A stretch of DNA of 64,000 nucleotides from Ectothiorhodospiraceae bacterium WFHF3C12 (GCA_013519935.1 JACDUA010000002.1:99949-163948), one strand, 5' to 3'; positions 52,169 to 61,418 are shown, counted from the first letter of the stretch. Notes: generated by a model not told the origin, from the letters alone. A program made the numbers and translations.

Positions 52169-52851
52169 CAACGCGTCGCCCAGCCGCCGCAGAAGGGAAT
52201 GGCCTGACCGACCAGGAAATTCACTTCGTCGCTGGCCAGAAATGCCGCGAACAGGGCGTCTTCCCGGGGCGTACCGAGCCGCCCGGCCGGCACTTCGTTC
52301 TTCAGCCGTTCCTGGAACTTGGGGTTTGCCTGGATCTCCGCGGGGAAATAGGTCGGGTTATCGACGAAGTTCTGGGCGATGGCATTGACCTGCACGTTCT
52401 GTGGCGCGACCTCGACGCCCACGGCCTGCACATAGGCGAGTTGCGCGCCACGCGCCGCACTGTAGGTCGATGCGCGCTTCATGCCGCGCAGGGCGGAAGC
52501 GCTGCCCATGAGGATGATCTTGCCGGCCTGGCGCTCCAGCATCTGCGGCAGCACCGCACGGAAAAGCCGCGGCAGCGGGTCCACCATGTGGGCGAAGACC
52601 TCGCGCCATTCCTCGTCTGTGACCTCGGCGGCCCGGGTGAAGGGCGCCGGGACGCCCAGATTCGCCACCAGCACGTCCAACCGTCCCGCGTCGGCGACGA
52701 TACGTTCCGGCCGTTGCGGCTCCAGCAACGGCTCGCTGTCGGCGATGACCTCCGCCCCCTGCTCGGCGAAAACCTCGCACAGGGCCGGCCCCATGAAATC
52801 CGAGGACTGGGTGATGAGGACGCGTTTGCCGGAGAGCCGCTGCTCGGACAT
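52168..52851 (-). CDS. Halohydrin dehalogenase-like SDR-fold protein
   Basis: A 227-residue SDR-fold protein that lacks the Gly-rich cofactor motif. It carries the two motifs defining halohydrin dehalogenases: T-x4-F-x-G (Thr14, Phe19, Gly21 in 'VLITQSSDFMGPAL') and S-x12-Y-x3-R (Ser117, Tyr130, Arg134 in 'GSASALRGMKRASTYSAAR'). The Arg replaces the Lys of true dehydrogenases. The 'FYPTEIQ'-like halide loop region ('NPTYFPAEIQANPKF') and 'GRLGTPREDALFAAFLAS' also follow HheC. Such enzymes interconvert vicinal halohydrins and epoxides. The coupled alpha/beta hydrolase is downstream. Start ATG 52851. Confidence 0.85.
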   Translation of the reverse strand: MSEQRLSGKRVLITQSSDFMGPALCEVFAEQGAEVIADSEPLLEPQRPERIVADAGRLDVLVANLGVPAPFTRAAEVTDEEWREVFAHMVDPLPRLFRAVLPQMLERQAGKIILMGSASALRGMKRASTYSAARGAQLAYVQAVGVEVAPQNVQVNAIAQNFVDNPTYFPAEIQANPKFQERLKNEVPAGRLGTPREDALFAAFLASDEVNFLVGQAIPFCGGWATR

Positions 52852-53026
52852 GGTCGTGTCTTCCCCTTTTGATGGTCGGCCGTGGCGCGCGGTTGCGCCG
52901 CCCGATCGTGTCACGATGGTGAAGCACGACATTGCCCCATCGGCGCGCCGTTCTCAACCACGCGCGGTCGGCGGGTGAGTCAGGGGTGAGATGACCGCGC
53001 CCGGCGGCCGCTGGCCGCTGCGGGGG

Positions 53027-53479
53027 TCAGCGGCCCTGCTCGCGCCAGTCGACCTCGACGTCCAGGTCGCCGCCGTCGAGAACGATCGCGCGATACGGAT
53101 GGCTGCTGGAGCCGCCGGGGAACATGACCACGCCGGGCTCGCTGACCCACGCCTCCAGGGCAACGCCGTCGCCGTCCCGGCCGGCGATCCGGTAGTTCAC
53201 CGTGTATCCCGGGGTTGGCCGGGGGCCGGCCATGAGCATGACCCCGGTCTCGCCGGCGGCCAGCGAACGGGGCGGGTCCGCGTCCAGCTTCAGCCGCCAG
53301 GCCCGCGTCCAGGCCTCGTCGTCCCGGGCGACGATGTGGTAAGCGGCGTCCTTGCGAACGTACTCGCTGTTGACCTGGCCCTTCCACTCGCCGCTGCCTA
53401 CGCGGGCCGGTTCGGCCATCGCGGGTGCTGCGCCTTGCAGGAACAGGGCGGCGACTAGGACTGCGAAGCTGCGTTTCAT
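53027..53479 (-). CDS. PrcB C-terminal-domain secreted protein
   Basis: A 150-residue protein with a signal peptide ('FAVLVAALFLQGAAPAMA'). Its single domain follows the PrcB_C pattern: 'DDEAWTRAWRLKLDADPPRS', 'GVMLMAGPRPTPGYTVNYRI', 'ALEAWVSEPGVVMF' and 'SSSHPYRAIVLDGG'. PrcB domains occur in treponemal protease complexes and in many orphan secreted proteins. Function unknown here. Confidence 0.75.
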   Translation of the reverse strand: MKRSFAVLVAALFLQGAAPAMAEPARVGSGEWKGQVNSEYVRKDAAYHIVARDDEAWTRAWRLKLDADPPRSLAAGETGVMLMAGPRPTPGYTVNYRIAGRDGDGVALEAWVSEPGVVMFPGGSSSHPYRAIVLDGGDLDVEVDWREQGR

Positions 53480-53791
53480 GTTGCGGGCTCCTGCGCCTGG
53501 ATGAGTGCATCTCGACGGCGCGCGATGATACAGGATTCCGTGTTGCGGTGCGGAAAAGGCGTCGGGGTGAATGTGAACTGTTCCGCGTTTTCTTTGCGCC
53601 GTGAGCCGTGCCGCCATGGCGTGGCGACCACTGCGACGGGGCGCGCGTGAACACCTTCGCGAACCTGGCAACTTTCCCTTTCGCTCAACGGGTTTTCGGG
53701 TCATTCTCAGGCGGAGGGTGAGCTCCCCGGTGCCCAATGGCTGGGTGCGGGGATGGCGTGGAAGGTTTTGTATACGCAGGTGACGGGGCCA
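53480..53791. other. Intergenic region between divergent genes, no gene seen
   Basis: Just over 300 bases between the PrcB-domain gene and slt, expected to hold both promoters. No clear operator, repeat or small gene was recognised. Confidence 0.3.
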
Positions 53792-55750
53792 ATGAGCGTG
53801 CGGTTTTTTCTTCTTCTGCTGGCACTGGCGGCATGGCCCCTGGCGGGGCAATCCGCGGGGTCGGCCGCCGGCAGTCAAAGAGCTTTGTTCGTCGAGGCCG
53901 AGTCGGCCCTGGCAGCCGGTGAGTCGGTGGATGTGGATGCCGTGGTGGAGCGGCTGGGTGATTATCCGCTGGCGCCCTACCTGATCTACCGCGACCTCAC
54001 CCACAGACTGGATCAGGCCGCGCCGGGGGAGATTATCGCCTTCCGGCAGGATTATGGTGAGCTGCCCGTTACCGGCCTGCTGGAGCGGCGCTGGCTGGCG
54101 CGGGCCGGGCATCGGGAGGACTGGTCGGGGTTTCGCCGCGTCGATGCCGGCCAGGGCGGCGCCGATCTGGCCTGCTTCCGCTTGCGTGCCCGTCGGGACG
54201 CCGACGGTGTCGATGCCGCCTGGCTCGAGCGGGCGCGGGCCTTGTGGAATGTCGCTCATTCCCAGCCTTCAGCCTGCGATCCGGTCTTCGAAGTGCTCTA
54301 CGAGCGTGATGCGCTGCCGGCGCCGCTGCGCTGGGAGCGTATCGAGGCCCTCATGAAGTCCGGCGCCACCGGTCTGGCCCGGGCGCTTGCCGACAGGCTG
54401 GAGCCGGCGCAGAGGCAGACGCTGCGGGCCTGGCTGTCGGTGGTGGCGGATCCGGCTCCGCGCCTGCGCGAGCCCGACTTCGACGTCACCAGCCCCGTCG
54501 GGCTGACGATCTTTACTGACGGCCTCCGGCGTCTGGCACGGGCGGATCAGGACGCGGCCCTGGATGTGCTGGCGGGCGTGCCGGTCTCGGCCGAATGGCT
54601 GTCCAAGCAGGACCGCCGCGATCTACGGCGTTACATCGCACTGCGCGCGGCCTATGACCGGGACGAGCAGGCCCTGGCCCTGCTGGACGGCCTGCCCGCG
54701 GCCGAGCGCGACCCGCACGTCGCCAAGTGGCTGGCGCGCGCCGCACTGAGCCAGCAGGATTGGCGACGGCTGCGCGGTGCGATTCTGGACCTGCCGCCGG
54801 CGATGCAGCGCGAGCCGGAGTGGCGTTACTGGCGGGCGGTCGCGCTGGCCAGGACCGGCGACCGGGTCACCGCCGCGCAGATCCTCGAGGAACTGTCCCA
54901 GCGCCGGCACTACTACGGTTTTCTCGCGGCGGACCTATTGCAGCGTCCCTATGCCATGAACCATGCGCCCGCGCCTCGCGACGCTGCCGCCGTGGCCGAG
55001 CTGGGCGAGCGGCCGGGCCTGCGCCGGGCACGCGAGCTCTTCGAGCTCGGCTATCACGAAGAGGCCCGGCGGGAGTGGTATGCCGCCCTGGCCGGCGCGG
55101 ACGCGACCACCTGGCGCAACGCGGCTCACTTGGCGCTGGACTGGGGCTGGTACGGACGGACGGTGCATGCGGCGAACCGGGCCGGCCTCCACGACGCCCT
55201 GGAGCTGCGCTTCCCGCTGGCGTTCCGGGATCAGTTGAAGGCTCAGGCCGAGGCCACCGGCGTCGACCCGGCACTGGCGTATGCCCTGATTCGCAAGGAA
55301 AGCGCCTTTGACCCCGGCGCCGTGTCGAGGGTGGGCGCGCTCGGGTTGATGCAGCTCATGCCGGGTACGGCGCGCCGCGTGGCGGCCGACCTTGGCGAAC
55401 CCGCACCGGGGCGCGGCGATCTGCTCAAGCCGGACGCCAACCTGCGTCTGGGGCACGTCTACCTGGACCGCATGCTGCAACGCTTCGGCGGCAGTACCGT
55501 GGCGGCCGTGGCGGCCTACAATGCGGGCCCCACACGCACCGAAGGCTGGCGGGAGGAGAACGCCGGCGTCATCGGCAGCCTTTGGGTCGAGAACATCACC
55601 TACGGTGAAACCCGCGACTACGTGAAGAGCGTCATGGCGTTCCGGGCCGTGTTCGATTGGCGGCTCGGTGGCGAGACCCGGCGTCTTACGCCGGCGCTGC
55701 AGACCGCGGCGGCCGGCAATGTGGTCGCCTCCCGCGACACGCCCCGCTGA
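53792..55750 (+). CDS. slt: Soluble lytic murein transglycosylase
   Basis: A 652-residue periplasmic enzyme cleaving peptidoglycan to 1,6-anhydro-muropeptides. A signal peptide ('FFLLLLALAAWPLAGQSAGS') is followed by the superhelical U/L domains (about 35-470) and a C-terminal lysozyme-like domain. Catalytic Glu503 lies in 'ALIRKESAFDPGAVS', with 'GALGLMQLMPGTARRVAADL' and 'AVAAYNAGPTRTEGW' as family motifs. Length matches E. coli Slt70. Met at 53792 starts the signal peptide; an ATG at 53753 is in frame but adds an unlikely extension. Confidence 0.93.
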   Translation: MSVRFFLLLLALAAWPLAGQSAGSAAGSQRALFVEAESALAAGESVDVDAVVERLGDYPLAPYLIYRDLTHRLDQAAPGEIIAFRQDYGELPVTGLLERRWLARAGHREDWSGFRRVDAGQGGADLACFRLRARRDADGVDAAWLERARALWNVAHSQPSACDPVFEVLYERDALPAPLRWERIEALMKSGATGLARALADRLEPAQRQTLRAWLSVVADPAPRLREPDFDVTSPVGLTIFTDGLRRLARADQDAALDVLAGVPVSAEWLSKQDRRDLRRYIALRAAYDRDEQALALLDGLPAAERDPHVAKWLARAALSQQDWRRLRGAILDLPPAMQREPEWRYWRAVALARTGDRVTAAQILEELSQRRHYYGFLAADLLQRPYAMNHAPAPRDAAAVAELGERPGLRRARELFELGYHEEARREWYAALAGADATTWRNAAHLALDWGWYGRTVHAANRAGLHDALELRFPLAFRDQLKAQAEATGVDPALAYALIRKESAFDPGAVSRVGALGLMQLMPGTARRVAADLGEPAPGRGDLLKPDANLRLGHVYLDRMLQRFGGSTVAAVAAYNAGPTRTEGWREENAGVIGSLWVENITYGETRDYVKSVMAFRAVFDWRLGGETRRLTPALQTAAAGNVVASRDTPR

Positions 55751-55851
55751 GGGCCTGAACCATTCACGCGTGCCGCGGCGGCCGCTATCCGCCAGTTGCC
55801 CCCGCGCCTACAATTGGGGCAGGCACACCGATACGGCACAGGAGGTACGAC

Positions 55852-56283
55852 GTGGAAGTCAGGCCGATGGAGATTCGCCGGGCGAACCGGGACGACGCCG
55901 ACCAGGTTTTTGCCCTGGCCAACGAGCTGACGGAAAACGGCGAGGTGCCGCGCGAGCGCTTCGACGAGGCATTCCCCGACCTGCTTGCCCATGACACCAG
56001 CCATTGCCTGGTCGCCGCGGTGGGTGAGCAGATCAATGGCTACGCCTGCGGCCATTACCACGTGGCGCTGCATACGGGCGTTCGCGTCGCTTACCTCGAG
56101 GAAATGGTCGTCACCGAGGATCTGCGCAACTCCGGCATCGGCCGGCAGCTGGTGCAGGCGTTTGAAACATGGGCCCTGGAACAGGGTTGCGGCCGGGCGG
56201 CGCTGGCGGCGCAGCTGGCCGGCCCGTTCTATGAAAGCCTGGGCTACGAGGCCGCCGGCACCCACTACCGCAAGCCGCTTTAG
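55852..56283 (+). CDS. GNAT family N-acetyltransferase
   Basis: A 143-residue acetyltransferase. The acetyl-CoA site is 'LRNSGIGRQLVQAFETWALE' (R/Q-x-x-G-x-G/A type), preceded by 'AYLEEMVVTED' and followed by 'GPFYESLGYEAAGTHYRKPL'. AGGAGG lies 7 bases before GTG 55852, which is taken as start. The substrate amine is unknown. Its 3' end overlaps the convergent TetR gene by 4 bases. Confidence 0.9.
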   Translation: MEVRPMEIRRANRDDADQVFALANELTENGEVPRERFDEAFPDLLAHDTSHCLVAAVGEQINGYACGHYHVALHTGVRVAYLEEMVVTEDLRNSGIGRQLVQAFETWALEQGCGRAALAAQLAGPFYESLGYEAAGTHYRKPL

Positions 56284-56903
56284 GGAAGCGCTGAACGCTC
56301 CGCCCGGGCCTCGATCCCCGCGATCAGCAGGTCCACGCTGAATACGAAGTCCTTTTCGGCCGCGCTGCAGTGTTGCGCCGTCTCGGCAGGGCCGGTATCG
56401 GGGTCGTAGACCGGTCGCACCGCCAGGCCGTTGATCGCCACGCCGGCGATACCCTGGGCGTACGTGTAGATCGCCGCGGTGGCGGTTGCCCGGTCGCCCT
56501 CGGCCAGGCCCGCCTGGTCCAGGGTCTCGCGGATGTAACGATGGATCTCAAGCTCGCGGCGCGTGGCGTAAGGGCTTGCGATGAGATGCGGGAATACCCG
56601 CGGGTAGCGCTGGGCCAGCCGGAAGAAGCGTGTCGCGAGCTCCCGCAGGGCCGCCTGCCAGCTCAGTTGCGGATCGTCCGGCAGTCGCAGCTCCTCCAGC
56701 ACCGTCTCGAACATGCCCATGAGCAGGGCCTGCTTGTTGGCCACGTGGTGGTAGATGGACATGGCGTCGACGCCCAGGCTGGCCGCCAGCTTGCGCATGC
56801 TCAGCGATTCCACGCCGGCATCCTCGGCCAGCGCCAGTGCGGCCTCGTGGATACGTTCCGCGGCCAGGGGTTCGCGGTTGGTTGCCTGCCTGCTCTTCGC
56901 CAT
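56280..56903 (-). CDS. TetR family repressor divergent from the P450 fusion gene
   Basis: A 207-residue regulator. The helix-turn-helix (about 15-62) includes 'AALALAEDAGVESLSMRKLA' and 'GVDAMSIYHHVANKQALLMG'. The C-terminal domain resembles the TetR_C_1 group. It diverges from the CYP102-type gene, with a 10-bp inverted repeat in the 135-base gap. This is the arrangement of BM3R1 and P450 BM3 in Bacillus, where the repressor senses fatty acids or barbiturates. Control of the P450 and of itself is therefore likely. Confidence 0.88.
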   Translation of the reverse strand: MAKSRQATNREPLAAERIHEAALALAEDAGVESLSMRKLAASLGVDAMSIYHHVANKQALLMGMFETVLEELRLPDDPQLSWQAALRELATRFFRLAQRYPRVFPHLIASPYATRRELEIHRYIRETLDQAGLAEGDRATATAAIYTYAQGIAGVAINGLAVRPVYDPDTGPAETAQHCSAAEKDFVFSVDLLIAGIEARAERSALP

Positions 56904-56931
56904 GGCCTTCTCGCGTTCTGTTGACCGGTTC

Positions 56932-56962
56932 TACACTGTAGAGTAGCTTGCCCTACAGTGTA
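56932..56962. promoter_or_regulatory. Operator: perfect 10-bp inverted repeat between tetR and the P450 gene
   Basis: TACACTGTAG (56932-56941) and CTACAGTGTA (56953-56962) are exact inverted copies separated by 11 bases. A TTGACC -35-like box lies just before (56921-56926), so the operator covers the probable P450 promoter. Confidence 0.75.
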
Positions 56963-57038
56963 AGGCTAACAGATTCCATGGGCGGATCGGCGGCAGTCCG
57001 CCGCGCCCCGTTCCCGCCCCGCAACCCGGGCCGAGCGC

Positions 57039-60000
57039 ATGTCCGCAATCACCGCAACCATACCCGGCCCCCGGCGCCAGCCCCTGGTTGGCAACCTCCT
57101 GCAGATCCCCCGGGCGGGTCTGGCGCAGCATCTGCTGGCGCTGAGCCGGGACTTTGACGGCATCTTCCAGCTGGACTTCGGCGGCATCCGGGTGCCCTTC
57201 GTCTACTCGGCCGACCTGGTGGCCGAGCTCTCCGACGAGCAGCGTTTCCGCAAGGTCATCCGGCCGCCGTTGTCGGTGTTACGGCGGGTTGTGGGCGACG
57301 GCCTGTTCACCGCTCATACCGATAGCGAGCCCTGGGGCAAGGCCCACCGCATTCTCATGCCGGCATTCACGCCTCGTGCCATGAAGGGCTATTTCGACGT
57401 CATGCTGGACGTCGCCGAGCAACTCGCCGCCAGGTGGGAAAGGGATCAGGGCGCGGATATCCCCGTGGCCGACCACATGACGCGCCTGACGCTGGATACC
57501 ATCTCGCTGGCCGGTTTCGGCTACCGGTTCGACTCTTTCCGTGGCGACACGCTGCATCCGTTCCTGAACGCCATGGTGAACGTACTGTCCGAAACCATGG
57601 TGAAGATGACGCGTCTGCCCCTGGTCAATCGCCTCGCCGGTGAATCCGCCGGTTTCCAGCACGATCTGGACACCATGAACGCGCTGGTGGACGAGGTCAT
57701 CCGCCAGCGTCGGGCACAGCCGTCCGGCGAGTCGGATCTGCTCAACCTGATGCTGGAGGCCGTGGATCCCCAGACCGGTCAGCCCCTGGACGAGACGAAT
57801 ATCCGTCACCAGGTCATCACCTTTCTGGTGGCCGGACACGAGACCACCAGCGGCCTGCTGACCTTCGCCCTGTACATGCTGCTGCGTAACCCGCATACGC
57901 TGGCGCGGGCGTACGCCGAGGTGGATCGGGTGCTGCCCGGCGACACCCGGCCGGAGTTCGCCCATCTGGCGCGGCTCGAGGTGCTGGAACGGGTGCTGAA
58001 GGAGACCCTGCGGCTGTGGCCGACCGCGCCCGCCTTCAACGTCGCACCCTATGAGGACACCGTGATTGGGGGGCGTTACGCCATCGCGCGGGATCAGGTG
58101 GTGTCGGTGGCCATTCCGGCCCTGCACCGGGATCCCGCCGTGTGGGCCGACCCCGATGTCTTCGACATCGACCGATTCCTGCCGGAGAACGAGGCCGCCC
58201 TTCATCCCCACGGCTACAAGCCATTCGGCAATGGCCAGCGGGCCTGCATAGGCAGGCAGTTCGCACTCACCGAGGCAAAGCTGGCGCTGGCGGTGATTCT
58301 GCAGCGATTCGCGCTCAGCGACCCCTACGACTACCGTCTGCAGATCAAGGAGACCCTGACCCTCAAGCCAGAGGGGTTCCGCGTCCGGGCGCGGCGCCGG
58401 CGTCCGGAAGAACGCCTGTTGGCCGGGGTATCCGACGGCGCCAAGGGACAAGCCGCTTCGGCGCCGCGGCGCGACATCGCCGGCGCGGGCCGGTCGATGC
58501 TGGTGCTCCACGGCTCCAGCCTCGGGACCAGCCGCGACGTGGCCGGCCAGATCGCCGACGAGGCCGGGGCCGCCGGCTTCCGGGTCGAGCGCGCCGCGCT
58601 GGACGAGCGCATCGACACGCTGCCGGAGACCGGCATCGTCGTAGTCGTGACCGCCACCTATAACGGCCGGGCGCCGGACAGCGCAAAGCGCGCCGAGCAG
58701 TTGCTGGACGCCGACGCGCTGGCAGGACTGGAAAGGCCGGGCCTGAGCTTCGCGGTATTCGGCTGCGGCGACTCCCAGTGGCCGGACTTCCAGGCCTTTC
58801 CGGCGCGGGTTGACGAAACCCTGGCGCGCACTGGCGCCATCCCGCTTCTCGAGCGCGGTGCCGGCGATGCCAGTGGCGACTTCGACGGTGCGGTGGAGAC
58901 CTGGATCAGCGAGCTGTGGAGCGCCCTGGATACCGAGCAGCAATCGGTTCAGCCCGCCGTGGCCGTGACTCACGTGCCGCCGGAGGAGGTCCGGGCGTCA
59001 GTGTTGCCGGGGGACGCGGGGGCTCTGGAGGTACTCGCCAACCACGAGCTCGTCCGTGACCCGACCGGCCTCTGGGATTTCGCGCTGGAGCCGCCGCGCA
59101 CGTCCACGCGCCGGCTGGTCCTGGCGTTGCCCGAGGGCGTTTCCTACCGTACCGGCGACCACCTGGGCGTTTACCCGAGCAACCGCCCGGAGCTGGTCGA
59201 TGCCGTTGCCCGGCGACTCGGCCTGGCCACGGACGACGCGGTGATGCTGACCGGGGAGGCGGCCCGTGCCCAGGGGCTGCCGCTGGAGCGGCCACTGTCC
59301 GTGGGGCGGCTGCTCGGCGACTTCGTAGAGTTGCAACAGCCGGCGCGACGGCGCGACGTCAGGCGCCTCGCCGAGGACTGCCCCTGCCCGCATACCCGTG
59401 CCCAGCTGGAGACGCTCCTGGAAGACGACGCGGCATTCCGCGCGCAGGTGCGGGAGCGGGAGCTCAGCGTCTTCGAGCTGATGCTGGATTACCCCGCGCT
59501 TCAACCGCCGCTGGCGCTGTTCCTGGATCTCTGCGGACCGCTCAGGCCGCGCTATTATTCGATTTCCTCGGCGGCGGAGGCTCAGCCGGATGCCCTGGAG
59601 CTGACCGTAGGGACGGTTCAGGCGCCGGCCCGGTCAGGCCACGGCGTATTCCGGGGGGTGGCCTCCGCCTTCGTCGAGCAGCTTCGGCCAGGCGACACCA
59701 TCCTGGGGGTGGTCCGCCGGCCGGACCCGCCTTTCGCGCCGCCGGCGGACGCCACGCAGCCCATGATCCTGATCGGGCCGGGCACCGGCATCGCCCCGTT
59801 CCGGGGGTTCATCCAGTCCCGCGCCCGGCGTCGTGCGCAGGGCGAGGCGGTGGGCCGGACCCTGCTGTTCCAGGGCAGCCGCCATCCCGAGCACGACTGG
59901 CTGTATGCCGAGGAGCTCCAGGAGTGGGCGCGAGAGGGCGTGGTGGAGCTGCACGCCGCGTTCTCCAGCGATGCACGTGCTTCCTATCGGTACGTGCAGG

Positions 60001-60218
60001 ACGCGCTCTGGGCGGAACGGGAAACCGTCTGGCGGCTCCTCAGCGACGGTGCCACGGTGTATGTGTGCGGTGATGGGCGCCACATGGCGCCGGCGGTTCG
60101 GACATGCCTGCAACGGATCCATGCCGAGCTGGAGGGGGTCGGCCCTGACGTGGCCGGACACTGGCTGGAAGCGCTGACGGCGCGTGGGCAATATCGGCAG
60201 GATCTTTTCACCACCTGA
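57039..60218 (+). CDS. Self-sufficient cytochrome P450:NADPH-P450 reductase fusion (CYP102 type)
   Basis: A 1059-residue fusion. The P450 domain (about 1-460) has I-helix 'AGHETT' (265-270), 'KETLRLWP' (ExxR) and heme ligand Cys403 in 'PFGNGQRACIGRQF'. A flavodoxin domain (about 485-640; 'LVLHGSSLGTSRDVAGQIAD') and a ferredoxin-reductase-like FAD/NADPH domain (about 650-1059) follow, the latter with 'RPRYYSISSAAEAQPD', 'GPGTGIAPFRGFIQ' and 'YVCGDGRHMAPAV'. Phe90 corresponds to Phe87 of BM3. The carboxylate anchors Arg47 and Tyr51 of BM3 appear as Ile50 and Phe54, so substrates may not be free fatty acids. It oxygenates in the cytosol using NADPH alone. Confidence 0.95.
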   Translation: MSAITATIPGPRRQPLVGNLLQIPRAGLAQHLLALSRDFDGIFQLDFGGIRVPFVYSADLVAELSDEQRFRKVIRPPLSVLRRVVGDGLFTAHTDSEPWGKAHRILMPAFTPRAMKGYFDVMLDVAEQLAARWERDQGADIPVADHMTRLTLDTISLAGFGYRFDSFRGDTLHPFLNAMVNVLSETMVKMTRLPLVNRLAGESAGFQHDLDTMNALVDEVIRQRRAQPSGESDLLNLMLEAVDPQTGQPLDETNIRHQVITFLVAGHETTSGLLTFALYMLLRNPHTLARAYAEVDRVLPGDTRPEFAHLARLEVLERVLKETLRLWPTAPAFNVAPYEDTVIGGRYAIARDQVVSVAIPALHRDPAVWADPDVFDIDRFLPENEAALHPHGYKPFGNGQRACIGRQFALTEAKLALAVILQRFALSDPYDYRLQIKETLTLKPEGFRVRARRRRPEERLLAGVSDGAKGQAASAPRRDIAGAGRSMLVLHGSSLGTSRDVAGQIADEAGAAGFRVERAALDERIDTLPETGIVVVVTATYNGRAPDSAKRAEQLLDADALAGLERPGLSFAVFGCGDSQWPDFQAFPARVDETLARTGAIPLLERGAGDASGDFDGAVETWISELWSALDTEQQSVQPAVAVTHVPPEEVRASVLPGDAGALEVLANHELVRDPTGLWDFALEPPRTSTRRLVLALPEGVSYRTGDHLGVYPSNRPELVDAVARRLGLATDDAVMLTGEAARAQGLPLERPLSVGRLLGDFVELQQPARRRDVRRLAEDCPCPHTRAQLETLLEDDAAFRAQVRERELSVFELMLDYPALQPPLALFLDLCGPLRPRYYSISSAAEAQPDALELTVGTVQAPARSGHGVFRGVASAFVEQLRPGDTILGVVRRPDPPFAPPADATQPMILIGPGTGIAPFRGFIQSRARRRAQGEAVGRTLLFQGSRHPEHDWLYAEELQEWAREGVVELHAAFSSDARASYRYVQDALWAERETVWRLLSDGATVYVCGDGRHMAPAVRTCLQRIHAELEGVGPDVAGHWLEALTARGQYRQDLFTT

Positions 60219-60242
60219 CCACGGGCAGCAGGGAGCGCGCTC

Positions 60243-61196
60243 ATGTTCCTGTTTCTGATTCTTCTCTTACTGTCGGCCCTCGTGCTGCTCGGGCTGTATC
60301 GCTGGTTGCGCAATCGCGTGGGGCCCGCACCGCCGCCGGAGCCGTTCGAGGGCCACGTCTACCGCGTCGGTGCCGCTGCCATCGCGGTTCGGGACGTATC
60401 CCGGCCGCGGGTGAGCGTCATTGCCATGCATGGCTTTATGGAGGACTTCCGCTACTTCGTGGATTTCTACGACCAGCCCGGCGTGCAGTTCATTGGCGTG
60501 CTCAGCGGTGACTACCACCTGCCCGTGAGCAATCCCGATGTTCGTGAGGCGTCGTGGGCAAAGCCGCCGGCGGCGCCGCTTGGCACCATCCGGCACGATG
60601 CCGAGGTGCTTTGTCAGGCCCTGGAGCACCTGCCACCGTCCCCGCGGGTGCGCGTGCACGGGCACTCGCGGGGCGGCGCGGTCGTCGTGGAGGCCGCCGG
60701 CCTGCGGCCCGATCTGTTCCAGGACGTGGAAGTCGTCCTGGAGGCGCCCGTGCTGCCGGGCGGCACACCCTACCGCGAGCTGCCCGCTCCGGTGCGCTGG
60801 TTGCTGCCCCTGCTGATGCCGTTGTGGCGGCGCTGGCCCATCAACCCCACCAACCTCGGCGCCTGGGGACGGCTGGATATTCCCCGCAAACGTGAGCTCA
60901 TCGAGTCGCTGCCGTATACACCCCGGCGGGTCTCCACCATGCTTACCAACCTGCGGGACATGGAAGCGTGGATGCACGAGCGGGGAGTCGAGGCTCTGGC
61001 ACCGCTCAAGGCAGGGGTCGTGCTGGTGCCGGACCGGGACCGGGTCCTGTCACCGACGACGATGGCCGCCAGCGCCCGCTGCGCCTCTGCCCTGGAGACG
61101 GTGACGGTGGCCGGCTGCAGTCATTTCGTGCGCTTCGATCAGCCCGGGCGCATACCGTCGTTGCCGCAATCGGACGGCCGCGCCGTCGCTCAGTAG
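60243..61196 (+). CDS. Membrane-anchored alpha/beta hydrolase
   Basis: A 317-residue protein with an N-terminal membrane helix ('FLFLILLLLSALVLLGLYRW') and a hydrolase domain: 'VSVIAMHGFMEDFRYFVDFY', nucleophile in 'RVHGHSRGGAVVVEAAGL', Asp in 'VLVPDRDRVLS' and His in 'AGCSHFVRFDQPG'. It starts 24 bases after the P450 fusion, so the two are probably one operon. An ester- or lipid-cleaving step supplying or removing the P450 substrate at the membrane is a reasonable inference. Confidence 0.85.
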   Translation: MFLFLILLLLSALVLLGLYRWLRNRVGPAPPPEPFEGHVYRVGAAAIAVRDVSRPRVSVIAMHGFMEDFRYFVDFYDQPGVQFIGVLSGDYHLPVSNPDVREASWAKPPAAPLGTIRHDAEVLCQALEHLPPSPRVRVHGHSRGGAVVVEAAGLRPDLFQDVEVVLEAPVLPGGTPYRELPAPVRWLLPLLMPLWRRWPINPTNLGAWGRLDIPRKRELIESLPYTPRRVSTMLTNLRDMEAWMHERGVEALAPLKAGVVLVPDRDRVLSPTTMAASARCASALETVTVAGCSHFVRFDQPGRIPSLPQSDGRAVAQ

Positions 61197-61224
61197 AGAG
61201 TCGGCCCGGCGCTGCAGGCCGTGA

Positions 61225-61380
61225 CGCGGCTCATGCACCTACGTGAGCATGGGCAGCTTCGTGCTGCCCGATGGCAAGGTCGTATTCGCCCTGTTCGCGC
61301 CGATCCACCTGCGCGGGCGCCGCTGGGGTACGATGACCGCCGGGCTTTTGCCGGAAGCCCTTGGCATCAATCAGGTCTGA
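61225..61380 (+). pseudogene. Remnant: C-terminal 50 codons of a Cache/PAS-type sensor
   Basis: The frame from 61225 to TGA 61380 reads '..TYVSMGSFVLPDGKVVFA' and then '..FAPIHLRGRRWGTMTAGLLP', ending 'EALGINQV'. This recalls the C-terminal end seen in some chemoreceptors and sensors ('APIYVRGRRWGALRLGY'). A stop codon (61222) directly precedes it and no start with a ribosome binding site is present, so it looks like the tail of a deleted gene. Confidence 0.4.
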
Positions 61381-61418
61381 GGCTCATACGGGCCTCAGAC
61401 GCCACACGGGAGGGGGCC

